A DNA stretch of 32,487 bases from Meiothermus sp. Pnk-1. Lineage in GTDB: Bacteria; Deinococcota; Deinococci; Deinococcales; Thermaceae. Under the pieces are notes generated by a model. That model searched no databases and was not told the DNA's origin. It saw nothing but the letters and a program-made list of their open reading frames with translations. Shown here piece after piece: positions 1 through 9,718 of the stretch. The DNA lies in the NCBI RefSeq assembly GCF_003226535.1, contig NZ_QKOB01000021.1, positions 1-32,487 of the forward strand, given 5' to 3'. Within the stretch, counting starts at the first letter, position 1. Each line of letters opens with the position of its first letter. A program made the translations under genes and the position numbers.

Positions 1-2160
1 ATCGCCTACCAGCTCAACGGCGGCCCGGAGCAGAACATCTCCTTCACCCCGGGAGCCAGCGTCGATTTCACCGCTACCGTAAGCGGCCTCGCCCCCGGCA
101 GCAACACCCTCATCTTCAACGCCTACGACGCCGCCGGCAACAAAGACTCCGCTTCTACCCGCGTCGTCTACACGGGCTCCTCTGCCGATACCAGCAAACC
201 TAGCCTCTCGATCAGTAGCCCGGCGAATGGCTCGAGCACCAACCGTCCTAACCTCAACGTGCAAGGTCAGGCCAGCGACAATGTAAGGGTCAGCCGGCTC
301 ACCTATCAACTCAACGGTGGAGCCGAGCAAAACGTGGGAATTTCGCCAGCAACCAGCGTCAACTTCAGCTTCTCGGTAGGCCGCCTGCGACCGGGAAACA
401 ACACCATCACCCTCAACGCGTACGATGATGCGAACAACAAGGGTAGCGCCTCGCTGGGCGTCACTTACAATCCGTCTCCTGTTGGCAGTCTCAACTTCAA
501 CCGCAGGGTTGTAGATCAGAATGGCCCCAGAGATCCCTGGATGAAGGGTATCGCCGACCTCAACGGCGACGGTCTGCCCGATCTGATCGTAGGCGGGGCT
601 AATGGGCCGGTAGTGTGGTACGCGGCTCCTAATTGGACCAAGGGGACCATCAGCTCGAGCGCGAGCAGCCAAAGCGGGAGCGCAGCCGCGGATATCGACG
701 GCGACGGCGACATAGACGTGGTAATCGGCACCACCTGGTACGAAAACCAGAACCAGGGAGCCTCCTGGACAGCCCATGCCCTGGGGTCTGCCGGCACCCA
801 CGACATCGTGATCGCCGACTTCAACGGAGACGGCAAACCCGATATCGCCATGCGCGGCGAGGCCGACGCGGTGGTGAGCGTCTTCTTTCAAAACGGCAAA
901 GACTCCTGGAGCAAGATCGACCTTGATCCCGGGTACGGGCGCAACGGACTGGATGCGGGCGACCTGGACCGCGACGGCAAGCCCGACTTGGTGATCGGAG
1001 GCTACTGGCTCAAGAATCCCGGCGGCGAAGGTGCGAAAACCGCCAGCAACTGGAAGCGGTATAAGTTTGCCGACTGGGATGCCTTCGCAGCGGTGCGGGT
1101 AGCGGATCTCAACCAGGATGGCCGCCTCGACGTGGTCCTCTCGGTCTCAGAATCGCTGGGGGATGTGGCCTGGTTTGAGGCCCCTGCCGATCCCACCAGC
1201 CTCAACTGGACCAAGCACCTTATTGACCGCAACCTCGATAGCGTCCACAGCCTGGACGTAGTAGACATGAACCAGGATGGCAATTTGGACGTGGTGGGTT
1301 CAGAGTTCCGCGACCAGGGCCGCCTGATCGTCTACCTCAACGACGGCTCGGGCAACAACTGGACGGCCAACGTAGTGGGCAACGACTTTTTGCACAACAC
1401 CCGGGTAGCAGACATTGGCAACGACGGCGATTATGACATCTTCGGAGCGACCGCCTTCGGGGACGCCCCGGTGACCCTCTACGAAAACACCCCCTCCTCT
1501 ACCGCTAGCAACAAGGTGCTGGTATTTTCCAAAACCTTGGGTTACCGCCACGGCTCGATTGCCCAGGGGATTCAAGCCATAAAAGATTTAGGCGCGCAAA
1601 ACAACTTTAGCGTGGACGCCACCGAGGACTCGAGCGTCTTTACCGCGAGCAACCTCGCCCAGTACAAGGCGGTGATCTTCCTTAACACCTCGGGGGACGT
1701 GCTCGAGGCCAGCCAAAAGCAAGCCTTCCAGCAGTACATCGAGCAAGGAGGCGGCTTCGTGGGGGTGCACAACGCCGCCGACACGATGCGGGGCTGGGCT
1801 TGGTACGAAAACCTGGTGGGGGCTATGTACCAGTCCGAAATCAACACCCAACCCCTCACCCTCCGAGTGATCAGCAGCCACCTCTCCACCCAAGGCCTCC
1901 CCTCCGTTTGGAATTTCACCGATGAGGCATACAACTATGACCGCGACCCCAAACAGGGCGGGGCCACAGTGCTGATCACCTTCGATGACCGCAACGTCAG
2001 CGGCGGGACGATGGGGGCCGATCACCCGTTCTCCTGGTACAAAGCCTACGATGGGGGGCGCTCGTGGTACACCGTGGGCGGAGCCAACCCACCGGATTAC
2101 GAAAACCCCTATTTCCTCCAGCACCTCCTGGGCGGCATCCGTTACGCAGGGAATTTCTGA
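1..2160 (+). CDS. Secreted Ig-like / FG-GAP / ThuA-domain protein (5' partial)
   Basis: The frame is open from the first base, so the N-terminus (and any signal peptide) lies outside; 719 residues are visible. Two tandem Ig-like modules come first, each containing YQLNGG(P/A)EQN and NAYD(A/D)A. About seven calcium-type FG-GAP/VCBS repeats follow, with motifs such as DLNGDGLPD, DIDGDGDID, DFNGDGKPD and DMNQDGNLD; these normally build a beta-propeller. From about residue 504 there is a ThuA-like domain (VFSKTLGYRHGSI, then GGGFVGVHNAADT), a class I glutamine-amidotransferase-like fold often found in sugar-related proteins. The architecture suggests an extracellular or cell-surface carbohydrate-associated protein. 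Its substrate cannot be told from sequence. It ends in a TGA followed by unrelated DNA on the opposite strand, with no clear terminator. Module identity is confident; function is inference. Confidence 0.85.
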   Translation: MAYQLNGGPEQNISFTPGASVDFTATVSGLAPGSNTLIFNAYDAAGNKDSASTRVVYTGSSADTSKPSLSISSPANGSSTNRPNLNVQGQASDNVRVSRLTYQLNGGAEQNVGISPATSVNFSFSVGRLRPGNNTITLNAYDDANNKGSASLGVTYNPSPVGSLNFNRRVVDQNGPRDPWMKGIADLNGDGLPDLIVGGANGPVVWYAAPNWTKGTISSSASSQSGSAAADIDGDGDIDVVIGTTWYENQNQGASWTAHALGSAGTHDIVIADFNGDGKPDIAMRGEADAVVSVFFQNGKDSWSKIDLDPGYGRNGLDAGDLDRDGKPDLVIGGYWLKNPGGEGAKTASNWKRYKFADWDAFAAVRVADLNQDGRLDVVLSVSESLGDVAWFEAPADPTSLNWTKHLIDRNLDSVHSLDVVDMNQDGNLDVVGSEFRDQGRLIVYLNDGSGNNWTANVVGNDFLHNTRVADIGNDGDYDIFGATAFGDAPVTLYENTPSSTASNKVLVFSKTLGYRHGSIAQGIQAIKDLGAQNNFSVDATEDSSVFTASNLAQYKAVIFLNTSGDVLEASQKQAFQQYIEQGGGFVGVHNAADTMRGWAWYENLVGAMYQSEINTQPLTLRVISSHLSTQGLPSVWNFTDEAYNYDRDPKQGGATVLITFDDRNVSGGTMGADHPFSWYKAYDGGRSWYTVGGANPPDYENPYFLQHLLGGIRYAGNF

Positions 2161-2299
2161 ACCAATAATCAATCCAAAAACGCCAGTGGTCTGGTAGCCT
2201 GCTTTCGAGAAGCTGTAGCGCGGGCAGCAGGGCTTGCTTGAGGTCGGCCAGGGAGGGTGGCAGGAAGGCTTTGAGCTTTTGCCGGTCCGCCCTGGATTC
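2161..2299. other. Gap between ThuA gene and MFS remnant; unassigned sequence
   Basis: On the minus strand this stretch reads without a stop in one frame, in continuation of the last part of the permease region but in a different frame, and includes LKQALLPALQLLESRLPDHW. The reading has no start of its own and runs into the antisense of the ThuA gene, so it may be the tail of another broken gene or chance. On the plus strand only a weak, long-looped inverted repeat is seen and no convincing terminator. I do not recognise a family. Confidence 0.3.
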
Positions 2300-2713
2300 T
2301 GGCCTAGCCCGGTCAGGAGGCTTCCCAGGCTCCACGCGGTGTAGAGCCTGCCGGTGTTTTCCACCGGGCGCTCCCGCTTGAGGCGCACCAGGAGGGCATC
2401 CCAGGCGACGGCCCCCAGGTCGGTGAAGACCATGAGAGGGAAGACGCAAAGCACCAGGAGGGGGGCTTACTCGGGTAGGAAGGGGAAGAGAAGCCAGAGG
2501 AGGGCACGGAGGAGGCGCAAAAGGAGGAGGGCCCGCACCGGGTTGCCCCTGTCCAGCCAGGGGCTTAAGGGGAGCAAGGGGCCTAGGGTGAAGTAGGGAG
2601 AAAAGGCCTATCCAGAAGGCTTCCCCCGTGCGGGCCACCTCGAGGGCCAAGGCGCTAAAGCCCAAGGCGGCCCCCAGGTCGCCCAGGGCCTCGGAGGCGA
2701 GGACCCACGCCAA
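2300..2713 (-). pseudogene. Remnant of MFS permease (N-terminal part), frameshifted and truncated
   Basis: The probable TTG start is 10 bases beyond the stop of the ABC fragment. It reads LAWVLASEALGDLGAALGFS, a typical first helix of a small Thermus-type MFS exporter. Near 2595-2605 the similarity moves to another frame (TLGPLLPLSPWLDRGNPVR, then LLLLRLLRALLWLLFPFLPE). That frame meets a TAA at 2467-2469 where a Tyr codon would be expected, and continues after it (VLCVFPLMVFTDLGAVAWD, then LYTAWSLGSLLTGL). Similarity stops at about 2300, leaving roughly a third of a permease. One frameshift, one nonsense codon and a 3' truncation make it non-functional. Family assignment is by pattern recognition. 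Confidence 0.7.
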
Positions 2714-2723
2714 ACCCTTACCT

Positions 2724-3146
2724 TTAGGCCTGGTAAAGCTGGGCCTGGAGCCGCCAAAGCTCCGCATAGGTGCCGTTCCTCTGCAAAAGCGCCTCATGGG
2801 TCCCCTCCTCCACCAACCGGCCCTCCCGGAGGACCAGGATCCGGTCCGCCGCGCGCACCGAGCCCAGGCGGTGGGTGATGAGGAGGACCGTCTTGCCCTG
2901 GGCCATCTGGGCGAAGCGCCCGTAGAGATGGGCCTCCTCTTTGGGGTCCAGGGAGGCCGTGGGCTCGTCCAGTACCAGAAGCTGGGCCTTGCGGAAGAAG
3001 GCCCGCGCCAGGGCGACCCGTTGCCACTCCCCCAGGGAAAGCTCCGTGCCGCCGAAGGCCTTGGACAGGAGGGCCTTGGGGCCTAGCCGAAGGAAGAGCT
3101 CCCAGGCCCCTCCGAGCCGGGCCGCCTCCTCCACCCGGTGGGGATC
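2724..3146 (-). pseudogene. C-terminal fragment of an ABC transporter ATPase
   Basis: About 140 residues from DPHRVEEAARLGG to WRLQAQLYQA. They include the ABC signature (LSLGEWQRVALARA), Walker B with the D-loop (LLVLDEPTASLD) and the H-loop (LLITHRLGSVRAA), as in the end of an exporter-type half transporter with fused membrane and ATPase domains. The membrane domain and the Walker A loop are absent, so it cannot bind ATP normally. It is joined in frame to the regulator fragment upstream (3147-3911), giving a 395-codon chimeric ORF, which points to a deletion between two genes of the same orientation. GC content and the choice of AGG/CTC-rich codons resemble Thermus more than the neighbouring genes do. 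Confidence 0.75.
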
Positions 3147-4085
3147 GGGTTCGGCGTCGGGGTCTTCTGGGGGTAGCCTTTCCAGGAGGGCTTCCCAGAG
3201 CTCCAGGTCCTCGCCCAGGCATTGGGCCAGGGTGTAGAGGTCCTCAGAGGTTCCCCGGGCCAGCACCGCCTGCCTAAGGGTTTCCTCCAGCTCCCAGCGG
3301 AGCTCCTCCACGCCCGGGGCCTGGCTTTGGGGGAGGAGGGGGCTTCGGTAGAGGGCGAGGGCCTTTCTGAGGTCGCCCTGGGCCAGGGCTTCCCGCATCT
3401 CCAGGAGGTCGGCCCGCAAGGGGGAAGCCAGGCGGTAGGGGCGGCTTTGGAGGGCAAGCCCCCGCTGCCGCAGGCGGTGGAGTTCCATCCTCAGGGCTTG
3501 GAGGTTGGCCTCTCCGTAAAGGGCCTCGGCCAGGGCCTCCGCCGTAAAGCCTTGGGGCCGGGCCAGGAGGACCAGGAGTTCCGCTTGGCGCAGGGGCAAG
3601 GCTTTCCCCTCCAGCCGGGGCTCGCCCAGGACCTGGAGGTAGGGGCCGGGCGGGGTTTGGGGCCAAAGAAGCCACCGCCCCCTCGAGGAAACCTCCCCAA
3701 GGAGGGGGTGGTCCACTCCCAGGAAGAGGAGGGCCCTTAGGGCCTCTTCCCCGGCCTCTTCCTCCAGGAGGGGAAGAACCTGCCTGACCCCCTCGAGGTC
3801 CTCTCGCCAAAGCCTCTGGGCCAGGGCGAGGAGGGCCTGGGGGAGGGGGTCTTGGGATGAGGGGCGGGCCGCCTGGAGGAAAAGGAGCGCCTCCTGGGGT
3901 AGGAGGCGCACCCAGGCGGGGGCCAGGTAGGGGAAGCTTTGGGGTGGGGCCTCCTCCAGGGCCTTGCGCAGGTAGCTTGGGCGGTCTCCTCTTCCCCTTG
4001 GAGGAAGCGGGCGTAAAGGGCGGTGCCCCTTTCTAAGGCCAAGGGTTCCACCCGGCGGAGGAGCTCGGACAGGGGGGTTACTCCT
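3147..4085 (-). pseudogene. Fragment of a SARP/AfsR-like (helical-repeat) transcriptional regulator
   Basis: Reads ALYARFLQGEEETAQ in one frame, then after a one-base shift near 3985 continues as YLRKALEEAPPQSFPYLAP and on through the main ORF. The part PYLQVLGEPRLEGKALPLRQ followed by AEALYGEANLQALRMELHRL resembles the winged-helix of SARP-type activators. The following segment up to LLERLPPEDP resembles the helical bacterial-transcriptional-activator domain. The N-terminus is missing: the reading begins about 10 bases from the heptamer array at 4094. The C-terminus runs straight into the ABC ATPase fragment. A gene broken at both ends with an internal frameshift is almost certainly inactive, although a GTG at 3911 could still start the chimeric ORF. 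Confidence 0.65.
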
Positions 4086-4093
4086 CGGTGAGT

Positions 4094-4128
4094 ACGTCCC
4101 ACGTCAAACGTCGAGCGTCGTACGGCCG
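4094..4128. repeat. Short tandem heptamer array at the edge of the decayed island
   Basis: Units in register are ACGTCCC, ACGTCAA, ACGTCGA, GCGTCGT, followed by ACGGCCG. The same ACGTCNN heptamer pattern occurs at 24540-24570. It lies between the broken regulator and the stop of the dehydrogenase gene at 4152, at the boundary between Thermus-like and native-looking sequence. Confidence 0.7.
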
Positions 4129-4151
4129 GCACAGATCAAGTCATCAGTGCG

Positions 4152-5036
4152 CTAGCGAATTTCGACCCCGCTCCACCTTTCCAAGAGCTGCGCCACAGCG
4201 GTGTGGTCCACCTCGGAAGCACCCACCTCGCGCTTGGCGATGTTGAAAAACTCCTTAACCTGCCGCAACAAAGGAGCGGGCGTACCGGCTGCGTCCACGA
4301 CCTCCATGCAGATACCCAGATCCTTGGCCAGCAGCCCCAGGGCAAAAGTGTTGGGAAAACTGCGCGTCACGACCCGGCTAGGAAAGAGGTTCTCGCTGAC
4401 GTTGCTGCGCCCGGAAGAGGCGTTGATGACCTCCAAGGCCACGCCCGCGCCCACCCCCTGTTTGGCCAGCGCCACCAACCCCTCGCTCAAGGCCCACAGG
4501 TTCACCGCCAGAAGAGCGTTGTTCACCGCTTTGACTGCGTGCCCCGCTCCTAACGGCCCCACATGCACGATCTTGGCGCAGTAAGCTTCCAAAAAGGGCC
4601 GGGCCCGCTCGAAGTCGGCAGCTTCCCCTCCCACCATCGCCGTAGCACGGGCGTTTTGCGCCCCTATCACCCCCCCCGAGAGCGGCGCATCGAGGTAACG
4701 AACCCCACGGTCGGCCAGCCTCTGCGCGGTCTGTTTGGCCAGCTCGGGCTCGCCAGAGGTGTTGTCTACCCACAAGGTGCCGGGGCGTAGATGCGGCAGG
4801 AGGGCTCGAGCGAGGCCGTCTACGTCTTGAGAGACCGGCACACAGGTAAAGATCACCTCCGCCTCGGCGATACTCTCGAGAGAAACCGCCCTCGAGCCGA
4901 ACTCCTTGGCATGGGCTTCGGCTTTGGCGAAGGTGCGGTTCCACACCAGGGTCTCGAAGCGCTTGGCCAAATGCCCAGCAATTGGCCAGCCCATCGCCCC
5001 TAACCCGATAAACCCGACTTTTCGACGATCCGACAT
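4152..5036 (-). CDS. NAD(P)-dependent beta-hydroxyacid dehydrogenase (3-hydroxyisobutyrate dehydrogenase family)
   Basis: 294 residues, a normal length for the family. The N-terminal Rossmann motif GFIGLGAMGWPIAGHL (residues 8-23) is followed by VFTCVPVSQDV-like sequence (here VIFTCVPVSQDVDGL), the substrate-binding segment DAPLSGGVIGAQNARATAMVGG, and the catalytic-lysine region GHAVKAVNNALLAVN. The family oxidises or reduces beta-hydroxyacids such as 3-hydroxyisobutyrate, tartronate semialdehyde or succinic semialdehyde; which one cannot be told. I chose the ATG at 5036, since the reading frame extends upstream with unrelated residues. A perfect TATGAT lies exactly 6 nt before this ATG with no Shine-Dalgarno, suggesting a leaderless mRNA. 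Divergent from the alpha-glucosidase. Confidence 0.9.
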   Translation of the reverse strand: MSDRRKVGFIGLGAMGWPIAGHLAKRFETLVWNRTFAKAEAHAKEFGSRAVSLESIAEAEVIFTCVPVSQDVDGLARALLPHLRPGTLWVDNTSGEPELAKQTAQRLADRGVRYLDAPLSGGVIGAQNARATAMVGGEAADFERARPFLEAYCAKIVHVGPLGAGHAVKAVNNALLAVNLWALSEGLVALAKQGVGAGVALEVINASSGRSNVSENLFPSRVVTRSFPNTFALGLLAKDLGICMEVVDAAGTPAPLLRQVKEFFNIAKREVGASEVDHTAVAQLLERWSGVEIR

Positions 5037-5042
5037 GGGCCA

Positions 5043-5048
5043 ATCATA
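5043..5048 (-). promoter_or_regulatory. Probable -10 box (TATGAT) of a leaderless transcript
   Basis: TATGAT on the minus strand ends 6 nt before the ATG at 5036. No Shine-Dalgarno is present between them. This spacing fits transcription starting at or next to the start codon, as is common in Deinococcota. No convincing -35 was seen. Confidence 0.5.
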
Positions 5049-5135
5049 ACCGCAGGGCCATCTCGAAAGCCAATGCCCAGCGGCAACAAAATCTACATAC
5101 TCCTTCGGACCCACCGCGACGCGGACCCCTAGCTT

Positions 5136-5141
5136 TATGAT
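5136..5141 (+). promoter_or_regulatory. Possible -10 box (TATGAT) of the alpha-glucosidase gene
   Basis: TATGAT lies 20 nt before the ATG at 5162, with GGCTGAGAG between as a weak ribosome binding site. No good -35 element is seen. The site sits in the 125-bp divergent spacer between 5037 and 5161. Confidence 0.35.
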
Positions 5142-5161
5142 GAAACTGGCTGAGAGCTGCC

Positions 5162-6787
5162 ATGGATCCGGCCCCGCTTCCCCCGCAAACACCTGAGGCC
5201 CCTTGGTGGAAGACAGGGGTCATCTACCAGATCTACCCGCGCTCCTTCCAGGACTCCAACGGGGATGGAATCGGTGACCTGCCGGGCATCCTCTCGAGGC
5301 TCGATTACCTGGCCGACCTCGGCGTGGATGCCCTGTGGCTCTCCCCCATCCATCCCTCTCCGCTGTACGACTTTGGTTACGACGTGAGCGACTATCGAGG
5401 CATCGCCCCCGAATTCGGTACACTGGAAGATTTCCAGGACCTTTTAACCGAAGCCCACCGGCGAGGGATCCGCATCTTGCTTGATCTGGTCTTGAACCAT
5501 ACCTCGCACCTGCACCCTTGGTTTGTCGAGGCCAGCAGCCACCGGGATAACCCCAAGCGCCACTGGTACCTCTGGCATGATGGGAAGCCGACCCCCTCCG
5601 GCAAGCGCGCCCCTCCCAACAACTGGCTAGGGGTCTTCGGCGGACGGGCCTGGGAATGGCACGAACCCACGCAACAGTTCTACCTGCATAGCTTCCTGCC
5701 CCAGCAGCCCGACGTCAACTGGCGCAACCCCGAGCTTCGGGCCGCTATGTTTGCGGTGATGCGCTACTGGCTCGAGCTGGGGGTAGACGGCTTCCGGCTG
5801 GATGTGGTGAACTGGTTCATCAAGGACGAGCGGTGGCGCGATAACCCCTTGAAGCCCTTCGGCGGGCTGCGCCCCTACGAATGGCAGCACCACCTGTACG
5901 ACAAAGACCGCCCCGAGACCCTGGAGATCATGCGCGAGATCCGCCGGATTGCCGACGCGTACGGAGGCTTTACGGTAGGCGAGGTCTTCACCCCCCCACC
6001 CGGCGACCCCGAGTTGGTGGCTGCCTACTACGACCGAGGGCGGGGGCTGCACATGGCCTTCAACTTCGCCTTCACTTACTGTCCCTGGAAGGCCACCGCT
6101 TTTGCCAAGGCCGTCGAGCGTTTCGAAAAATCCCTGTCGCCGGATGACTGGCCCAACTACACCCTCTCCAACCACGACCAGCCCCGCGCTTTCAGCCGCT
6201 ACGGCAACTCACCGTCTAGGGCCAAGGTCGCGGCGGCGATGCTCCTCACCCTGCGCGGCACCCCCTTTCTCTACTACGGCGAGGAGATCGGGATGTCCAA
6301 CACCTTCATTCCTCGCGCACGCATCCGGGATCCCTTGGGTAAAAAGTACTGGCCTTTTCACCCAGGGCGTGACCCAGCCCGCACGCCGATGCAGTGGAGT
6401 GCTGAACCCAACGCGGGCTTCTCCAGCGCCGAGCCCTGGCTGCCGGTCAACCCCATGTACCCATCGGTGAACGTGGCGGCCCAGCAAAACGACCCGGCCT
6501 CGCTCCTTCGCTGGTACAAAGCCCTGCTCCAACTCCGCAGGCGCGAGGCGGCCCTAACGCTTGGCAGCTACCGCTGCTTGCGCGCCGATCGGCTTTTTTG
6601 CTACGAACGGCGATGGGGGCAAGAGCGGATCCTCGTCGCGCTCAACTTCACGGGCCAAGCCCAACCTCTCCTGTTGTCCGGGAACTGGAAGGTGCTCCTA
6701 GCCACCCCGGCGTTTTCGGGAGAAAACCTCTCCGGCCGGTTACACCTCGCCGGGGACGGGGTGCTGATCCTGAAAGCCGTCGGCTAG
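5162..6787 (+). CDS. aglA: GH13 alpha-glucosidase / oligo-1,6-glucosidase
   Basis: 541 residues. GH13 motifs in order: GVIYQIYPRSFQDSNGDGIGDLPG-type N-terminus (residues 19-42), LLDLVLNHTS (region I), GVDGFRLDVVNWF with the nucleophile Asp214, FTVGEVF with the acid/base Glu274, and LSNHDQPR with the transition-state Asp339. The calcium-like loop DSNGDGIGD near residue 31 and the C-terminal beta domain are present. The family hydrolyses terminal alpha-1,4 or alpha-1,6 glucosyl bonds of maltose, isomaltose, sucrose or trehalose; close Thermus enzymes act on such disaccharides. There is no signal peptide, so it is probably cytoplasmic. Its stop overlaps the stop of the convergent DUF3054 gene in the shared bases CTAG. 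No sugar transporter genes are adjacent. Exact specificity is unknown. Confidence 0.92.
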   Translation: MDPAPLPPQTPEAPWWKTGVIYQIYPRSFQDSNGDGIGDLPGILSRLDYLADLGVDALWLSPIHPSPLYDFGYDVSDYRGIAPEFGTLEDFQDLLTEAHRRGIRILLDLVLNHTSHLHPWFVEASSHRDNPKRHWYLWHDGKPTPSGKRAPPNNWLGVFGGRAWEWHEPTQQFYLHSFLPQQPDVNWRNPELRAAMFAVMRYWLELGVDGFRLDVVNWFIKDERWRDNPLKPFGGLRPYEWQHHLYDKDRPETLEIMREIRRIADAYGGFTVGEVFTPPPGDPELVAAYYDRGRGLHMAFNFAFTYCPWKATAFAKAVERFEKSLSPDDWPNYTLSNHDQPRAFSRYGNSPSRAKVAAAMLLTLRGTPFLYYGEEIGMSNTFIPRARIRDPLGKKYWPFHPGRDPARTPMQWSAEPNAGFSSAEPWLPVNPMYPSVNVAAQQNDPASLLRWYKALLQLRRREAALTLGSYRCLRADRLFCYERRWGQERILVALNFTGQAQPLLLSGNWKVLLATPAFSGENLSGRLHLAGDGVLILKAVG

Positions 6788-7188
6788 CGGCGCCACAACA
6801 AGTAGGCCAGCCCCCGCCAGGCCAGCAAGAAGGCCAGGGTTACGCCCAAGGTGACCAGCAAAAAGGCCAAAAACCCCTGGTCGAAGGGCTTGCCCAAAGC
6901 CATGTAGCGCAGCCACACCCCCGCCGGAACCGCGAGAATCCAGGTGGTAAGCAGGTTGCGCCAGGTGGGGTGGGCGTAGGTGCGCACAAAGGGCGCGAGC
7001 AAAAACCACACCGCCAGGATCGGCACGGCGTTGTGCAAAACCCCTATGAGGGCCGCCCCCAAGCCGTTCAGTGCCCCATGAAAAGCCTGCCCTAGGAGCG
7101 AAAACAGCACGATGCACGCCCCATCCCCTCGAGCCAATACTCGCCCAAAAGCCCTTTGGGATCGAGAAAAAGAGGTGGGTTCAGCCAT
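6784..7188 (-). CDS. DUF3054 family membrane protein
   Basis: 134 residues with four predicted hydrophobic segments: CIVLFSLLGQAFHG, ALIGVLHNAVPILAVWFLLA, LLTTWILAVPAGVWLRYMA and FLAFLLVTLGVTLAFLLAWR. The opening GDGACIVLFSLLGQAFHG matches the conserved first helix of DUF3054 proteins, whose function is unknown. It lies 18 nt after the lipA stop and is probably transcribed with lipB-lipA. The stop codon TAG at 6784-6786 shares three bases with the aglA stop on the other strand. Confidence 0.75.
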   Translation of the reverse strand: MAEPTSFSRSQRAFGRVLARGDGACIVLFSLLGQAFHGALNGLGAALIGVLHNAVPILAVWFLLAPFVRTYAHPTWRNLLTTWILAVPAGVWLRYMALGKPFDQGFLAFLLVTLGVTLAFLLAWRGLAYLLWRR

Positions 7189-7206
7189 AAGCGAGATCGA
7201 GGTTTT

Positions 7207-9100
<1,894 letters not shown>

Positions 9101-9661
9101 ATGAACCCCAGCGCGTCCATCGCCGATACCATCCGGAACATGTGGAGCCAGAGCGTGCAGGTGCTTAGCAAGCCCAGCGTCGCCACCTTCGAGCAGTACG
9201 AGAATCAGGGCGGCCTGCGCGAGGCTTTGATCTATGTGCTGGTGGCCTCGATCCTCGCCGGGGTCTTCGGCCTTGAGGGCGGGGTCAGGGGCTTTCTCGG
9301 TGGGATCGTGGGAACCGTCGTAGGGTTCCTGACCTTCACCTATTTGGTCTTCTACTTTGGCAAAAGCCAAGGCGGAAGCGGCAACCTAGACCAAGTCGCG
9401 TATACCTTTGCTCTGTTCTGGGCCCCCATTGCGGTGCTCTTCTCCGTGGTGGCCCTACTTTTGATCATCACCCTGATCGGCATATTCTTGCTGCCGCTGC
9501 TAGGGCTTATAACCCTGGCCGTCAACGTCTACTTCGCCTACTTGGCGGTGCAATCCAGCATGAACCTGCGGGAAAGCGGCAAGATCTGGCTCACCCTGCT
9601 GGTGGCGGCGGTGGGGACCTTCGTGGTCCACCTGATCGTAGGCGCGATTCCGCTTCTCTGA
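9101..9661 (+). CDS. Yip1-domain integral membrane protein
   Basis: 186 residues. After a soluble N-terminus (NMWSQSVQVLSKPSVATFEQYENQ, read in two parts) come about five membrane segments: ALIYVLVASILAGVFGL, FLGGIVGTVVGFLTFTYLVFY, FALFWAPIAVLFSVVALLL, LLPLLGLITLAVNVYFAYLA and ILTLLVAAVGTFVVHLIV-like (written IWLTLLVAAVGTFVVHLIVG). The pattern of a cytosolic head mentioning a membrane-associated W, then FG..., then five helices, matches YIP1/DUF1282 proteins; molecular role unknown in bacteria. The start at 9101 is fixed by a perfect AAGGAGG at 9088-9094; the frame is open further upstream but without a ribosome site. Single gene, followed by a hairpin shared with convergent rplI. Confidence 0.75.
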   Translation: MNPSASIADTIRNMWSQSVQVLSKPSVATFEQYENQGGLREALIYVLVASILAGVFGLEGGVRGFLGGIVGTVVGFLTFTYLVFYFGKSQGGSGNLDQVAYTFALFWAPIAVLFSVVALLLIITLIGIFLLPLLGLITLAVNVYFAYLAVQSSMNLRESGKIWLTLLVAAVGTFVVHLIVGAIPLL

Positions 9662-9673
9662 TAACCAAGCCGC

Positions 9674-9706
9674 GGCGGGCTCGAGTCCAAAGCTCTCGAG
9701 CCCGCC
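9674..9706. terminator. Hairpin between convergent Yip1 gene and rplI
   Basis: A 12-bp perfect stem (GGCGGGCTCGAG / CTCGAGCCCGCC) with a 9-nt loop lies between the two stop codons and could serve both strands. There is no T-run on either side, so intrinsic termination is uncertain. Confidence 0.6.
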
Positions 9707-9718
9707 TACCGGTGAGGT

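Noticed and set aside
1997-2299. Transposase fragment on the minus strand
   Set aside because: The text LKQALLPALQLLESRLPDHW was suggestive but has no catalytic motif, inverted repeat or target duplication.
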